DNA of 36,410 nt from assembly GCF_022548875.1 (NCBI RefSeq), contig NZ_JAKZEW010000041.1:1-36410 (forward strand). Reading direction: 5' to 3'. The notes under the pieces were generated by a model. That model saw nothing but the letters and a program-made list of their open reading frames with translations. It made no database searches and was not told the origin of the DNA. The translations under genes and the position numbers were made by a program. Below are positions 1 through 8,514 of this stretch, piece after piece. Source of the stretch: Glycomyces sp. L485. Lineage in GTDB: Bacteria > Actinomycetota > Actinomycetes > Mycobacteriales > Micromonosporaceae. Within the stretch, counting starts at the first letter, position 1. Each line of letters starts with the position of its first letter.

Positions 1-305
1 AAACACAAAGAACCCGTCTCCAACAAAACGGGGGGACCTCAACCCGCCCCCGACCTCAACTCAGCTCTTTCGTCGCTGACACGCCTGAAGCTCGCCTCAA
101 AACGCACCAGTAAGCCGAAGACCCCATCCCCTCCCATCCCTCCACCTCGTCATTGCTGCCGCCCTTGGTGCAGAGGAACCATCCGCCCAACCCTGCTGTC
201 GCCAATGCCCCCGGGGTCATTGCCGGACTCCCCAGGCGGCTCGGAGTACATCGTCAACCGGACAGGCGCTTTCGGAGCGTAGCCGACTCCATATATAAGG
301 CATAC
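1..305. other. Left-edge intergenic stretch, no gene recognised
   Basis: No convincing coding frame is visible here: the short open frames have no ribosome binding site and no family resemblance. The base composition is mixed, with an AT-rich patch (ATATATAAGG) near 290-299. The region lies downstream of the minus-strand MHYT gene and its terminator, so it may contain the promoter or end of a gene lying outside the window. Confidence 0.5.
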
Positions 306-307
306 GC

Positions 308-340
308 AAAAAGCGGCCCTGCCTTTCGGCGAGGGCCGCT
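308..340 (-). terminator. Intrinsic terminator of the MHYT gene
   Basis: Read on the minus strand, the arms AGCGGCCCT and AGGGCCGCT (332-340 and 312-320) pair perfectly. An inner GCC/GGC helix closes a GAAA loop with one bulged base. The stem is followed by a run of five T (308-312). It starts 17 bases after the stop codon of the MHYT gene. This is a classical rho-independent terminator, unusual in this window for having a real T tract. Confidence 0.85.
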
Positions 341-356
341 CTGAAGTCTTGGTGCG

Positions 357-1415
357 CTATCTCATCGGCGGCCTGCGATTGCCCGGGTTCAGGCGCTCGG
401 GCTCCCGGTTCAGGTTCGCCGGTGTGTACTGCCTCGGGTGCTGCGGCCCCGGCTGGTCCGGCACACTGCCCGCGTTCATCGGCTGGTTCGGCACACTGCC
501 GCCGGTCACCGGCCGTTCCGGCACCCTGCCGCCGGTCACCGGCTGGTTCGGCACACTGCCCCCGGCCATCGGCTGGTCTCTCCTCGCTTGGCCCACTCGC
601 GGGGACACCGGGATCACGCTCGTATCGGGGTTGTCGTCGATGTCCATGCCCAGCTGCTCCCGCCTCGACACGGTCTTCGGCGTCGCCCCCATGAGCGCGA
701 ACAGGAGCACGATGATGCCGACCGTCGCGACACCCAGGATCGGCAGCATCAGCATGATCGGGTCGATCCCGGTCACTGCGTTCCGGCCCTCGTCGAACAC
801 CGTCACCTGCACCCCGGCCATGCCGGTGTAGTGCATGCCCGAGATGGCCGAGGCCATCACGAGCGCCGCGGCCGTATGCCACCTCCAGCCGTCCAGGTAC
901 ATCCCGCACGCCAGCGCCGCGGTCGCCGCCACGACGGCGATCACCACCGACGCCCAGAAGTATGTGCGGTCGTACGTGATCTCGCCCGAGATATTGATCG
1001 CCGCCATGCCCGAGTAGTGCATGAACACCACTCCGAGACCGGTCAGCGGACCCGCCATGAGGATCTTCGCGGCGGTGTTCTTCTGGCCCATCCCGGCCAC
1101 CGCGAGTCCGAAGAAGACCGAAGCGATCGACACCGCCAAGCTGATGAAGGTGATCGTCGGGTCGTAGGCGATGTCGGACTCGGTCACCCGGAAGCCGATC
1201 ATCGCGGTGAAGTGCATCATCCAGATCGCGGTGCCGCCCAGCGCGAACGCCGCCAAGGCGATCCACCTGAGCCGTTTCCCGGTCGACTTCACCGTTCCGC
1301 TATGCTTGCGCGCCTGCGTCATGCACATCAGTGCCAGGATCGATCCGGCGAATGCGAACCCGAGACCCATGATGGGATTGATCCACCCGTAAGTGAAATG
1401 GTTTAGGTGTTCCAT
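357..1415 (-). CDS. MHYT-domain integral membrane sensor protein with repeat tail
   Basis: A 352-residue membrane protein with seven hydrophobic segments in residues 1-245. Three copies of the MHYT signature are visible: MMHFTAM near 66-72, MHYSGM near 132-137 and MHYTGM near 194-199. MHYT domains are proposed to bind copper through conserved Met/His residues and to sense oxygen, CO or NO. No GGDEF, EAL or kinase output domain follows. Instead there is a soluble hydrophilic tail (about 245-352) containing four 10-residue repeats of the type QPVTGGSVPN at 281-320. The ATG at 1415 is preceded by GGAGG at good spacing. The next minus-strand gene upstream is a paralogue, 81 bases away, so the pair probably arose by duplication. 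The signalling partner is unknown. Confidence 0.9.
   Translation of the reverse strand: MEHLNHFTYGWINPIMGLGFAFAGSILALMCMTQARKHSGTVKSTGKRLRWIALAAFALGGTAIWMMHFTAMIGFRVTESDIAYDPTITFISLAVSIASVFFGLAVAGMGQKNTAAKILMAGPLTGLGVVFMHYSGMAAINISGEITYDRTYFWASVVIAVVAATAALACGMYLDGWRWHTAAALVMASAISGMHYTGMAGVQVTVFDEGRNAVTGIDPIMLMLPILGVATVGIIVLLFALMGATPKTVSRREQLGMDIDDNPDTSVIPVSPRVGQARRDQPMAGGSVPNQPVTGGRVPERPVTGGSVPNQPMNAGSVPDQPGPQHPRQYTPANLNREPERLNPGNRRPPMR
451..570. repeat. Four tandem 30-bp repeats inside the MHYT gene
   Basis: The units 451-480, 481-510, 511-540 and 541-570 are aligned copies of a 30-base sequence beginning GGCTGGTTCGGCACACTGCC. Each differs from the others by a few bases, and a partial fifth copy begins at 571. 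The period is a multiple of three, so copy-number change keeps the frame. The encoded decapeptides are QPMAGGSVPN, QPVTGGRVPE, RPVTGGSVPN and QPMNAGSVPD. Confidence 0.9.
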
Positions 1416-1496
1416 CCGCGGTCTTCCTCCCCAGGTCGACGCCCGTAACTGGAATGCTTCACTTTTTCAGTGTGTGCGCTTCGAAACGCTATACGA

Positions 1497-2312
1497 CTAC
1501 GGTCTGGTGGCATTCGCCAGACGCACAGTAGATTTTCCCAGCTCATCGGGACCTTTCGATCGATAGTCGACGTTGGGGGCGCTCAGCACCCCGAACACCA
1601 TGCCGACGATCGCCACCGTCGCGAACAGCAGGATCGGCAGCAGTAGCACCAGCGGGTCGATCCCCTCGACCGGCTGGCGCGCCGGCCCGCTCACGCGCAT
1701 CGCCGCCATTCCCGTGTAGTGCATGCCGACCACGGCCACGCTCATCACGCCCGAGGCCGCCAGCATCGAACCACGCCGGTTCACCACGGCCGCGAAACGC
1801 AGTGCCACAGTGGAGGCGACGACCGCGATCCCCGCCGAGGCCGCGACGAGTTCGCCGTCGTACGCGACTGTTCCCGCGGTGGAGATCGCGGCCATCCCTG
1901 TGTAGTGCATGCCCACCACGCCCGCGCCGCACACCAGGCCGCCCAGGATCAAGCGCGGCCAGCCAGCGCTCTCGGTCCCGGAGACGAACACTCCGATCCC
2001 GACGGCCAGGACCGCCAGGGCGAAAGACGCAACGGTCAGCTCCACATCATAGGCGATGTCCGAGCCCGTGACGGTGAATCCGATCATCGCGATGAAGTGC
2101 ATCATCCAAATGCCGATCCCGCCGATGGCCAAGGAGGCCAGGAGGATCCAGCGGAAGCGGCCGCCTTTGGTGGTGGCGGCGCGGGCATAGCGGGTGGCGG
2201 ACAGGCCGAGGAACGAGCCTGCCGCGGCGAAGGCGAGGCCCATCACCGGATTGAGCCAGCCGTAAGTGAAGTGGTGGTGTTCGAGCGCTGCTGCCAGGTA
2301 GTGCGTCTCCAT
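1497..2312 (-). CDS. MHYT-domain integral membrane protein, paralogue without tail
   Basis: A 271-residue polytopic membrane protein closely related to its neighbour at 357-1415. The start METHY..HHHFTYGWLNPVMGL aligns with HFTYGWINPIMGL in the paralogue. MMHFIAM, GMHYTGMAA and GMHYTGMAA mark the three MHYT repeats. It ends soon after the last membrane segment and has no repeat tail. The open frame continues upstream, but the ATG at 2312 is preferred: AGAGG lies just upstream and the N-terminus matches the paralogue. The role is inferred to be sensing of a small ligand or metal; no output domain is present. It is divergent from the aldehyde dehydrogenase at 2448. Confidence 0.88.
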   Translation of the reverse strand: METHYLAAALEHHHFTYGWLNPVMGLAFAAAGSFLGLSATRYARAATTKGGRFRWILLASLAIGGIGIWMMHFIAMIGFTVTGSDIAYDVELTVASFALAVLAVGIGVFVSGTESAGWPRLILGGLVCGAGVVGMHYTGMAAISTAGTVAYDGELVAASAGIAVVASTVALRFAAVVNRRGSMLAASGVMSVAVVGMHYTGMAAMRVSGPARQPVEGIDPLVLLLPILLFATVAIVGMVFGVLSAPNVDYRSKGPDELGKSTVRLANATRP

Positions 2313-2447
2313 GGGGGGCGGACCTCTCTGAACGGTTTCGCCCAACATTGCCGCATTCCGGCACCGGGGGTGTCGGACAGAATGTGCGAATTCCAGACTA
2401 GGCTGGCTGCTGCCACCTCGAAACCGAGTGATCAGACGGAGCCGGTC

Positions 2448-3944
2448 ATGACAGAGACGCTGCAGGGCATGGACCCGCGCACCGGCGAGTCCGTCGGCGA
2501 ACCCCTCCCCGAAACACCGTCCGAAGAGGTCTCCCGCCTCGCCGAGGCCGCGGCCGCTTCGGGCTTCACGGCGCTCAGCCTGGGCGAGCGGGCAGACCTG
2601 CTGCGGTCGGTCGCGGATGCGCTGCGCGCCGATGAGGCCCGCATCGTCGCGACCGCCGACGCCGAGACCGCGCTCGGGTCCGCACGGCTGACCGGGGAGC
2701 TCGCCCGCACCTGCGCCCAGTTCGAGTTGTACGCGGCGTTCGCCGAGTCCGGCGCGCACCTCGACGTCGTCATCGACCACGCCGACCCGCGCTCGACGCC
2801 GCCGCGGCCGGACCTGCGCCGCTGGAACGTCCCGCTCGGGCCGGTCGCGGTCTTCGCGGCCTCGAACTTCCCGCTCGGTTTCGGCGTAGCCGGGACCGAC
2901 ACCGCTTCGGCGTTGGCCGCCGGGTGCCCGGTGGTCGCCAAGGCTCATCCGAGCCAGCCGGGAACCGCCGTGCTCCTCGCGGGGATTCTCGGCGAGCACC
3001 TCGGGGACGCCTTCGCGGTCGTCCACGGCGTGGAGGCGGGTATCGATCTTGTCCGCCATCCGGCGGTCAGGGCCGCGGCGTTCACCGGTTCGGCCGCGGG
3101 CGGTCGGGCGCTGGCGGCCGAGGCCGCGTCGAGGCCCGTGCCGATCCCGTTCTTCGGGGAGTTCGGCAGCCTGAACCCGGTGGTGGTCACTCCCGAGGCG
3201 GCCCGTTCACGCGGCGGGGCGATCGCCGCGGACTTCGCGGGGTCCATGACGACCGGGGCGGGGCAGTTCTGCACGAAGCCCGGTCTGCTGTTCCTGCCCG
3301 AGGGGCACGGTATGGACGAGGCCCTGGTGAAGGCGTTGGGCGCCAAGGAGCTGCATCCGCTGCTGAATGAGCGCCTCCACGACGCCTGCTTGGCGGACGC
3401 GAGGCGCCTCGCGGCTCATGACCGGGCGTCCTTCCTGCTCGAACCCGCTTCGACCGGCTCGGGTTTCGGTGTCACTCCCGGGCTGGTGGCCGCTCCGGCC
3501 TCGGCGTTGGACGATGCGCTCCTGACAGAGTGCTTCGGCCCGGTCGCGCTGGTTCTGACCTACCGCGACGCCGCCGAGCTGGAGCGCGTCGTGCCGCGGT
3601 TGGGCGGGAACCTGGCCGCGGCCGTCCACGTGCTTTCTTCGGATGATCCGGTTGGCCGTGCGGTGCTGCCGCTGCTGGCCGAGGTCGCCGGGCGGGTCAT
3701 CGTGAACGGGTGGCCGACCGGTGTGGCGGTGGCCGACGCCCAGCACCACGGCGGGCCATGGCCGGCGACTACGAATGCGGCGCATACGTCCGTCGGCACG
3801 GGGGCGGTGGCGCGGTTCGTGCGCCCGGTGTCCTATCAGGGTGTTCCGGGGGCCCTCCTCCCGGAGGCGTTGCAGGAGGACAATCCGCTGATGCTGCCCC
3901 GCCGAGTGGACGGTGCGACGCGCCGTGCGGACGAGGTCCTTTAA
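2448..3944 (+). CDS. Aldehyde dehydrogenase, 2,5-dioxovalerate (alpha-ketoglutaric semialdehyde) dehydrogenase type
   Basis: A 498-residue NAD(P)-dependent aldehyde dehydrogenase. The catalytic set is complete: Asn140 in FAASNFP, the general-base Glu238 in PFFGEFGS and the nucleophile Cys275 in GQFCTKPG. The GEFGSLNPV block and the C-terminal NGWPTGV...HGGPWPATTN block are characteristic of the KGSADH branch, which oxidises alpha-ketoglutaric semialdehyde to 2-oxoglutarate in sugar-acid, pentose or hydroxyproline breakdown. The substrate is inferred from the family only, since no pathway genes lie beside it. Start ATG at 2448 has GGAG seven bases upstream; the frame is open much further upstream, but that part is antisense to the MHYT gene. 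An 8-bp inverted repeat spans the stop codon. Confidence 0.92.
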   Translation: MTETLQGMDPRTGESVGEPLPETPSEEVSRLAEAAAASGFTALSLGERADLLRSVADALRADEARIVATADAETALGSARLTGELARTCAQFELYAAFAESGAHLDVVIDHADPRSTPPRPDLRRWNVPLGPVAVFAASNFPLGFGVAGTDTASALAAGCPVVAKAHPSQPGTAVLLAGILGEHLGDAFAVVHGVEAGIDLVRHPAVRAAAFTGSAAGGRALAAEAASRPVPIPFFGEFGSLNPVVVTPEAARSRGGAIAADFAGSMTTGAGQFCTKPGLLFLPEGHGMDEALVKALGAKELHPLLNERLHDACLADARRLAAHDRASFLLEPASTGSGFGVTPGLVAAPASALDDALLTECFGPVALVLTYRDAAELERVVPRLGGNLAAAVHVLSSDDPVGRAVLPLLAEVAGRVIVNGWPTGVAVADAQHHGGPWPATTNAAHTSVGTGAVARFVRPVSYQGVPGALLPEALQEDNPLMLPRRVDGATRRADEVL

Positions 3945-3952
3945 CGCACGGC
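3922..3952 (+). terminator. Possible weak terminator hairpin over the aldehyde dehydrogenase stop
   Basis: GCCGTGCG (3922-3929) and CGCACGGC (3945-3952) are perfect inverted arms separated by 15 bases that include the stop codon. There is no T tract. It could form an mRNA hairpin; a terminator role is only inferred. Confidence 0.3.
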
Positions 3953-4284
3953 CCGGCGCCGAACGGTGTGCGCCCCTAGTCTGTGTGGATCGTTTTGTCA
4001 TCTGAACAGCTGAATACCTCATATGCATGTGACCGAAATTGACTGATTTCAGTCGAATCGCCCTGTAGGTCAGTGGGTTACGGAGTCGACTTGAGAACTC
4101 CAGTACGCCCCTGGATTTCGGGGCCCACATTCGTCATGATGGAATCTGCTGGGCTTCACATGCCGACTCAGCCGCCCCCAGCGGCCGGATGGCAGCCGGC
4201 GCGCGCCGTCGGCCCGAGACAGAACCGGTCCCACATGCCCGGGCCCGGTCTGACAAAGAGGACCACCCCAGGAGGCTAGACAAG
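3945..4284. other. Regulatory region upstream of the conservon
   Basis: No gene is visible in these 340 bases. The middle part is AT-richer than its surroundings (about 3985-4060). A TTGTCA hexamer lies at 3995-4000. A small perfect hairpin or operator-like inverted repeat, GACTG-ATTT-CAGTC, lies at 4041-4054. The cvnA ribosome binding site AGGAGG is at 4270-4275. This is presumably the conservon promoter region, with a long leader if transcription starts near 4030. The exact promoter cannot be assigned by eye. Confidence 0.4.
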
Positions 4285-7200
4285 GTGAGCAAGCGCAGCT
4301 CGAACCGAGCGGGTTCAGCGGCTCGACGAGGGCCGTTGGGTCTGCCCCGCATCGCCGACATGCGAATCAGGTCCAAGCTGGGCCTGATTCTCCTGGTGCC
4401 GCTCCTCGTCCTGGTAGCCGTAGCCGGGCTCCGCCTCTACGACCTGGCCGACCGTGTGTTCGAGTCGGGCGACATGGTGGAGCTGGTCGAGTTCAACTCG
4501 TTCACAGCCGAGTTGCGCTACGAGCTGCAGCGCGAGCGCAGCCTCCTCGTCACCTACCTGCGCCGGGGCGACGACCACGTCAGCGGCATCGACATGGACG
4601 AGTACGACCTCGACGCGGTCAACGCGCAGGCCGCGCTCACCGACGAGGCCCTCGCGGACTTCAACGCGGGCGCCGAGCAGCTGCCGAACCTCTCCGACGA
4701 CATCGACAACCGGATCGCCGCGGTCACCACCCAGTACGAGAGCCTCCTGCAGATCCGCGAAGCCGCCGAGACCAACCCCGAGACCACCTCGATCGACGCG
4801 ACCTCCCGCGTCTACCAGCGCCTGGTCTCCGAGCTGGTCACGATCACCGACGTCTCGGCCCGTATCGTCAACGACCCCGAGATCGCCCGCCAGCTGCAGG
4901 CGATCGCGTCGGCCACGATCATCCTGGAGCAGCTCGAAGAGGAACGCGCCATCGCCATCAACGTCGGCGACGGCCACAGCTTCCTCAACAACACCCGCTG
5001 GACGAACTTCGTCGCCTACTCTGAGCGGCGCGAGCAGGCCGAGACCGAGTTCAAGACCGTCGCCAACCGCGACGAGCAGCTCTCGTTCTTCTACAGCGGC
5101 GGCGGCCTCAGCACCGAGGCGGCCGAGCCTGCGCTGAACTTCGAGGCGCAGACGGTCAGCGCCGGCACCGAGTCGAACCTCACGGTGGACGCCGAGATCA
5201 TCGAGTCCTACGACGCGATCCTCGCCAACGGCCTGTCCTATATCGAGGACGAGTCGAACGAGGTCCTGTCGCACGCCCGGACGGACCGGGACACGCAGAT
5301 CTTCCAGCTCTTGCTGGAGGCCATCCTCATCCTCGCCGCGTTCGTCGTCGCGACCGTGATCGCCCTGGTCATCGCCCGCAACATGAACCACGGCCTGCGG
5401 CGCCTGCGCGAAGGCGCGCTCGACGTCGCCCACGTCAGCCTGCCCCAGGCGGTGGCCCAGATGCGCGACGCCGAGAGCATCGGCAACCGGACGCCGGACG
5501 AGGTCGCCGCCGAGAGCGGCGCGGTCATCGACATCGACCAGCGCGACGAGATCGGCAACGTGGCGCACTCGTTCAACATCGTCCACACCGAGGCGATCCG
5601 CATCGCAGCCGAGCAGGCGGCCCTGCGCGCCAACGTCTCCCAGATGTTCATCAACCTCGCCCGACGCTCCCAGAACCTGGTCGACCGGCTCATCGGCCAC
5701 CTCGATCACCTGGAGCGCGGCGAGGAGAACCCCGACCGCCTCGCCGAGCTGTTCCAGCTCGACCACCTGGCCACCCGAATGCGGCGAAACGACGAGAACC
5801 TCCTGGTCCTCGCGGGCGCCGACTCCACACGCCAGGAGCGCCACCCGGCGCCGGTCGGCGACATCCTCCAGGCGGCCCAGTCCGAGGTGGAGCAGTACAC
5901 CCGCATCGAGTTCGGGCTCCTCGACTCCGACCGCGAGATCAAGCCCGCGTCCGTCAACGACCTCGTCCACCTCGTCGCCGAGCTGATGGACAACGCCACC
6001 GCGTTCTCCCCGCCCGAGTCGCCGGTCCTGGTCGAGGCCGAGCAGATGCGTACCGCCGAGAGCCCCATGGGCGCCATCCGGGTCCGCATCATCGACTCAG
6101 GGATCGGCATGCCCGCGGCGCAGATCGAGGACATCAACCGGCAGCTGTCCGAATCGGCCGACGTCATCGACCTCGCCTCGTCGCGGATGATGGGCCTGGT
6201 CGTGGTCGCCCGCCTGGCCAAGCGCCACAACGTCCGCGTCGAGCTGCGGCCCGGCGAGCAGCGCGGCACAGTCGCAGAGGTCATCCTCGGCGAGTCGGTC
6301 CTGTCCGAGCCGAGGCTCCCCGAGCGCTCCCGCCCCGACAGCGGCGAATCCTTCGGCGACTCGGGCTCGCGCGGCGAGCTGGCCGGCGGCATGAACGCCG
6401 AAACCGGCGTCCTTCCGCGGGTTCCCGAGAGCCCGGCCGGCCTGTTCGACACGGTCGCACCGCCGAACCTCCAGTCCCCGCCGCAGCAGCCGGCCCCGTC
6501 GCCGTACCGCGCTCCCGAACCCACTGCGCCTCCGGCCCCGTCCGCGCCGTCGGCGCACGCCGAGCCGCGCACCGGTGAACACTCCGTCCAGCGGGGCGCC
6601 CAGGACGCGGCCGAGCCCGGCTTCATGTTCCGGCCCGGCGGGAAGACCGCCGACGAGCGCCGTTCCAACGGCAAGGTCATGGAAGTGACCGGGGAGATCG
6701 TCTCCTCCGAGCATGTGGCGCTGCCGAAGATCCAGCTCGAGGCGGCCCCGCAGGTCGAGGAGCCGGTGCCGCCGTCGTGGCCTGACACCGCCGCCGGTTC
6801 GGGTACCGAGGCGCCGCGCAAGTCGATGCGAGCGGACCGAGTCTCCGCGCTCGACGCCACCACGGAGCTCCCGATCTTCCGTGAGGTCGAGTCGGCCTGG
6901 TTCAAGGCGGTCACGCCCGCGCCCAAAACCGTCGACGACACCGCGAAGGTGTCGGACGGGATCCAATCGAGCTACGGTGAGGACCAGGTCCCGGCGGAGT
7001 CGACGGCTCCGGCCTGGGATGCGGCCCCGCAGTCCCCTCCGCAGCCCACGGAAGGCGCCCAGATGCACTCCTCGCCCCCGCCACCCGAGCGTTCTGAGCC
7101 CTCGCAGCAGCAGGTGACGCAACCGATTCCGCAGCGGGTGCAGCAGCAGGCGGCCGAGTCGGGGTTGGAGCGGCGCCGCCTCCAAACCGAACCCGGCGAG

Positions 7201-7458
7201 GACCCCTCTTCGTACGGATGGCGAACCGCTGCCGACGACGGCTGGAGCCGGGTCGACAACGCCTTCGCCGAGACCACCGATGAAACGACCACGGCGGGGC
7301 TCCCCAAGCGCCGTCCGATGGAACGCCTCGTCCCCGGCGGTGTGGAGGAATCACAGGAGACTGTCAGCGCGCAGAAGCGCAACCCCGAAGGCATTCGGGG
7401 CCTGCTGTCGGCCTATCACCGTGGGGTACAGCGAGGACGTGGCAATGACGGTAACTGA
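4285..7458 (+). CDS. cvnA: CvnA-type sensor histidine kinase with nitrate/nitrite-sensing-like extracellular domain
   Basis: A 1057-residue kinase, first gene of a conservon. Order of parts: membrane segment at about 32-51; an extracytoplasmic helical NIT-like sensor domain (about 65-335) starting with the LRYELQRERS type of motif; a second membrane segment (about 339-366); HAMP-like linker; a dimerisation helix with LDHLATRMRR near 495; and a HATPase domain with N-box ELMDNATAFSPP near 565 and G-box DSGIGMP near 603. Then follows a Pro-rich tail of roughly 380 residues with the short motifs SAWFK, DDGW, TAGLPKRRP..LVPGG and GLLSAYHRGVQRGR. GTG at 4285 is chosen because AGGAGG lies nine bases upstream and a basic N-terminus precedes the first membrane segment. 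In Streptomyces, CvnA works with CvnB-D as a membrane-associated G-protein-like complex. Confidence 0.9.
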   Translation: MSKRSSNRAGSAARRGPLGLPRIADMRIRSKLGLILLVPLLVLVAVAGLRLYDLADRVFESGDMVELVEFNSFTAELRYELQRERSLLVTYLRRGDDHVSGIDMDEYDLDAVNAQAALTDEALADFNAGAEQLPNLSDDIDNRIAAVTTQYESLLQIREAAETNPETTSIDATSRVYQRLVSELVTITDVSARIVNDPEIARQLQAIASATIILEQLEEERAIAINVGDGHSFLNNTRWTNFVAYSERREQAETEFKTVANRDEQLSFFYSGGGLSTEAAEPALNFEAQTVSAGTESNLTVDAEIIESYDAILANGLSYIEDESNEVLSHARTDRDTQIFQLLLEAILILAAFVVATVIALVIARNMNHGLRRLREGALDVAHVSLPQAVAQMRDAESIGNRTPDEVAAESGAVIDIDQRDEIGNVAHSFNIVHTEAIRIAAEQAALRANVSQMFINLARRSQNLVDRLIGHLDHLERGEENPDRLAELFQLDHLATRMRRNDENLLVLAGADSTRQERHPAPVGDILQAAQSEVEQYTRIEFGLLDSDREIKPASVNDLVHLVAELMDNATAFSPPESPVLVEAEQMRTAESPMGAIRVRIIDSGIGMPAAQIEDINRQLSESADVIDLASSRMMGLVVVARLAKRHNVRVELRPGEQRGTVAEVILGESVLSEPRLPERSRPDSGESFGDSGSRGELAGGMNAETGVLPRVPESPAGLFDTVAPPNLQSPPQQPAPSPYRAPEPTAPPAPSAPSAHAEPRTGEHSVQRGAQDAAEPGFMFRPGGKTADERRSNGKVMEVTGEIVSSEHVALPKIQLEAAPQVEEPVPPSWPDTAAGSGTEAPRKSMRADRVSALDATTELPIFREVESAWFKAVTPAPKTVDDTAKVSDGIQSSYGEDQVPAESTAPAWDAAPQSPPQPTEGAQMHSSPPPPERSEPSQQQVTQPIPQRVQQQAAESGLERRRLQTEPGEDPSSYGWRTAADDGWSRVDNAFAETTDETTTAGLPKRRPMERLVPGGVEESQETVSAQKRNPEGIRGLLSAYHRGVQRGRGNDGN

Positions 7459-7500
7459 GTCGCTGAGCTACAACACGGCAGACGCTAAGGAGCGCATACG

Positions 7501-7899
7501 ATGAGCACTGGTGGAACTACAGTCCAGGACTTGGGCTGGCTGCTGGCGGGATTCGCCGAACGCGTGCCGGGAGTGGCGCACGCCGTGGCGGTCAGCGCCG
7601 ACGGTCTGCTGCTGGCGTCCTCGCGGGACCTGCCGAGGGACCGGGCCGACCAGCTGTCCGCGGTCACCTCCGGCCTGGTGAGCCTCACCCAGGGGGCCTC
7701 GCGCTGCTTCGAAGGCGGCGCGGTGCTCCAGACGGTCGTGGAGATGGACCACGGATTCCTGTTCCTGATGTCCATCAGTGACGGGTCGTCCTTCGCCGTC
7801 CTGGCCTCGAAGAACTGCGACGTGGGCCAGGTCGGGTACGAGATGGCTCTGCTCGTGGACAGGGTCGGCCAGGCCCTGACCCCGTCGGCACGCAGCTGA
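7501..7899 (+). CDS. cvnB: Roadblock/LC7 domain protein, CvnB
   Basis: A 132-residue single-domain roadblock/LC7 protein. The pattern [20 protein letters not shown] followed by a helix with [14 protein letters not shown] and a terminal helix is typical of bacterial conservon roadblock proteins. These proteins dimerise and act as regulators of the partner small G-protein CvnD. The gene follows cvnA by 42 bases and belongs to the same transcription unit. A paralogue lies on the other strand at 9201-9626 and shares the ADGLPLA/RADQL core. The unusual feature is the 228-base space before cvnC. Confidence 0.92.
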   Translation: MSTGGTTVQDLGWLLAGFAERVPGVAHAVAVSADGLLLASSRDLPRDRADQLSAVTSGLVSLTQGASRCFEGGAVLQTVVEMDHGFLFLMSISDGSSFAVLASKNCDVGQVGYEMALLVDRVGQALTPSARS

Positions 7900-8035
7900 C
7901 CAAGGGGTCGGACGTCCCGTTCGGTGCAGAGCCGTTTGCCGCAGGGGACACCGGCACGGTAGGCTCCACTCGATGCGGTTAGCAGCGCGAGTGGACAAAC
8001 TGAACAAACCCCTTCGTCGTCTCCCCAGACGGCGG

Positions 8036-8059
8036 ACCGCTGTCGCCCCAGACAGCGGT
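8036..8059. repeat. Perfect 9-bp inverted repeat between cvnB and cvnC
   Basis: ACCGCTGTC (8036-8044) and GACAGCGGT (8051-8059) are exact inverted arms around GCCCCA. No T tract follows, so a simple terminator is unlikely; a processing or attenuation hairpin or a protein-binding site is possible. It lies in the middle of a 228-base non-coding gap that interrupts an otherwise tight operon. Confidence 0.55.
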
Positions 8060-8127
8060 TGACGGAATAACTGACATGACTGTCGAGTCGGGATTGTGGG
8101 ATCCCGGGGCGGCGGTTGGAGGTAGAA

Positions 8128-8508
8128 ATGGTCCTCGGTGGTGATGAGCCGACAGGCTCACTCGTCAGGCCGTATGCGGTCACTCGCGGCCGCACGCGAC
8201 CCCAATTGGAGATCGCCCTCGAAGCACTGGTGGAGACCACCGCGCGCGGCAGGTCGGGGCAGTTCCTCGGCGGTCGCGAGCAGAAGGTGATCGTCGACCT
8301 CTGCGGTGGCAGACTGCAATCGCTCGCGGAGATCGCCGCCCGCATGGAAGTGCCCTTGGGCGTGGCCCGCGTGCTGGTCGCGGACATGGCGGCCGATGGC
8401 TTGTTGGCAGTGCACGAACCAACTGGATTCAGCGACGAAGACGGCGCCGATGAATCCGTCGGAACCGAACTCCTCGAGCGCGTTCTCAGTGGACTCAGGA
8501 GGCTATAG
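8128..8508 (+). CDS. cvnC: DUF742 protein, CvnC
   Basis: A 126-residue DUF742 protein, the third conservon component. After LVRPYAVTRGRTRP, a hallmark of the family, the middle resembles a small winged-helix fold (SLAEIAARMEVPLGVARVLVADMAADGLL). ATG at 8128 is preferred to a TTG four codons upstream because GGAGGT at 8118-8123 sits at the right distance. cvnD begins six bases after its stop, so the two are probably translationally coupled. In known conservons CvnC binds CvnA or CvnD; its biochemical role is not settled. Confidence 0.9.
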   Translation: MVLGGDEPTGSLVRPYAVTRGRTRPQLEIALEALVETTARGRSGQFLGGREQKVIVDLCGGRLQSLAEIAARMEVPLGVARVLVADMAADGLLAVHEPTGFSDEDGADESVGTELLERVLSGLRRL

Positions 8509-8514
8509 ACCCTA

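Noticed and set aside
451-570. 30-bp repeats as a CRISPR-like array
   Set aside because: The units abut directly with no spacers, and they lie in frame within a coding sequence.
217-1266. Open frame of 349 codons overlapping the first MHYT gene on the same strand
   Set aside because: Arg/Gly/His-rich composition and no start signal; the MHYT frame has three signature motifs and a good ribosome binding site.
4315-5970. Long open frame antisense to the cvnA kinase (551 codons)
   Set aside because: It is Val/Leu/Gly/Asp-rich with no family resemblance, and the opposite strand encodes a clear kinase. Long antisense frames are expected at this GC content.
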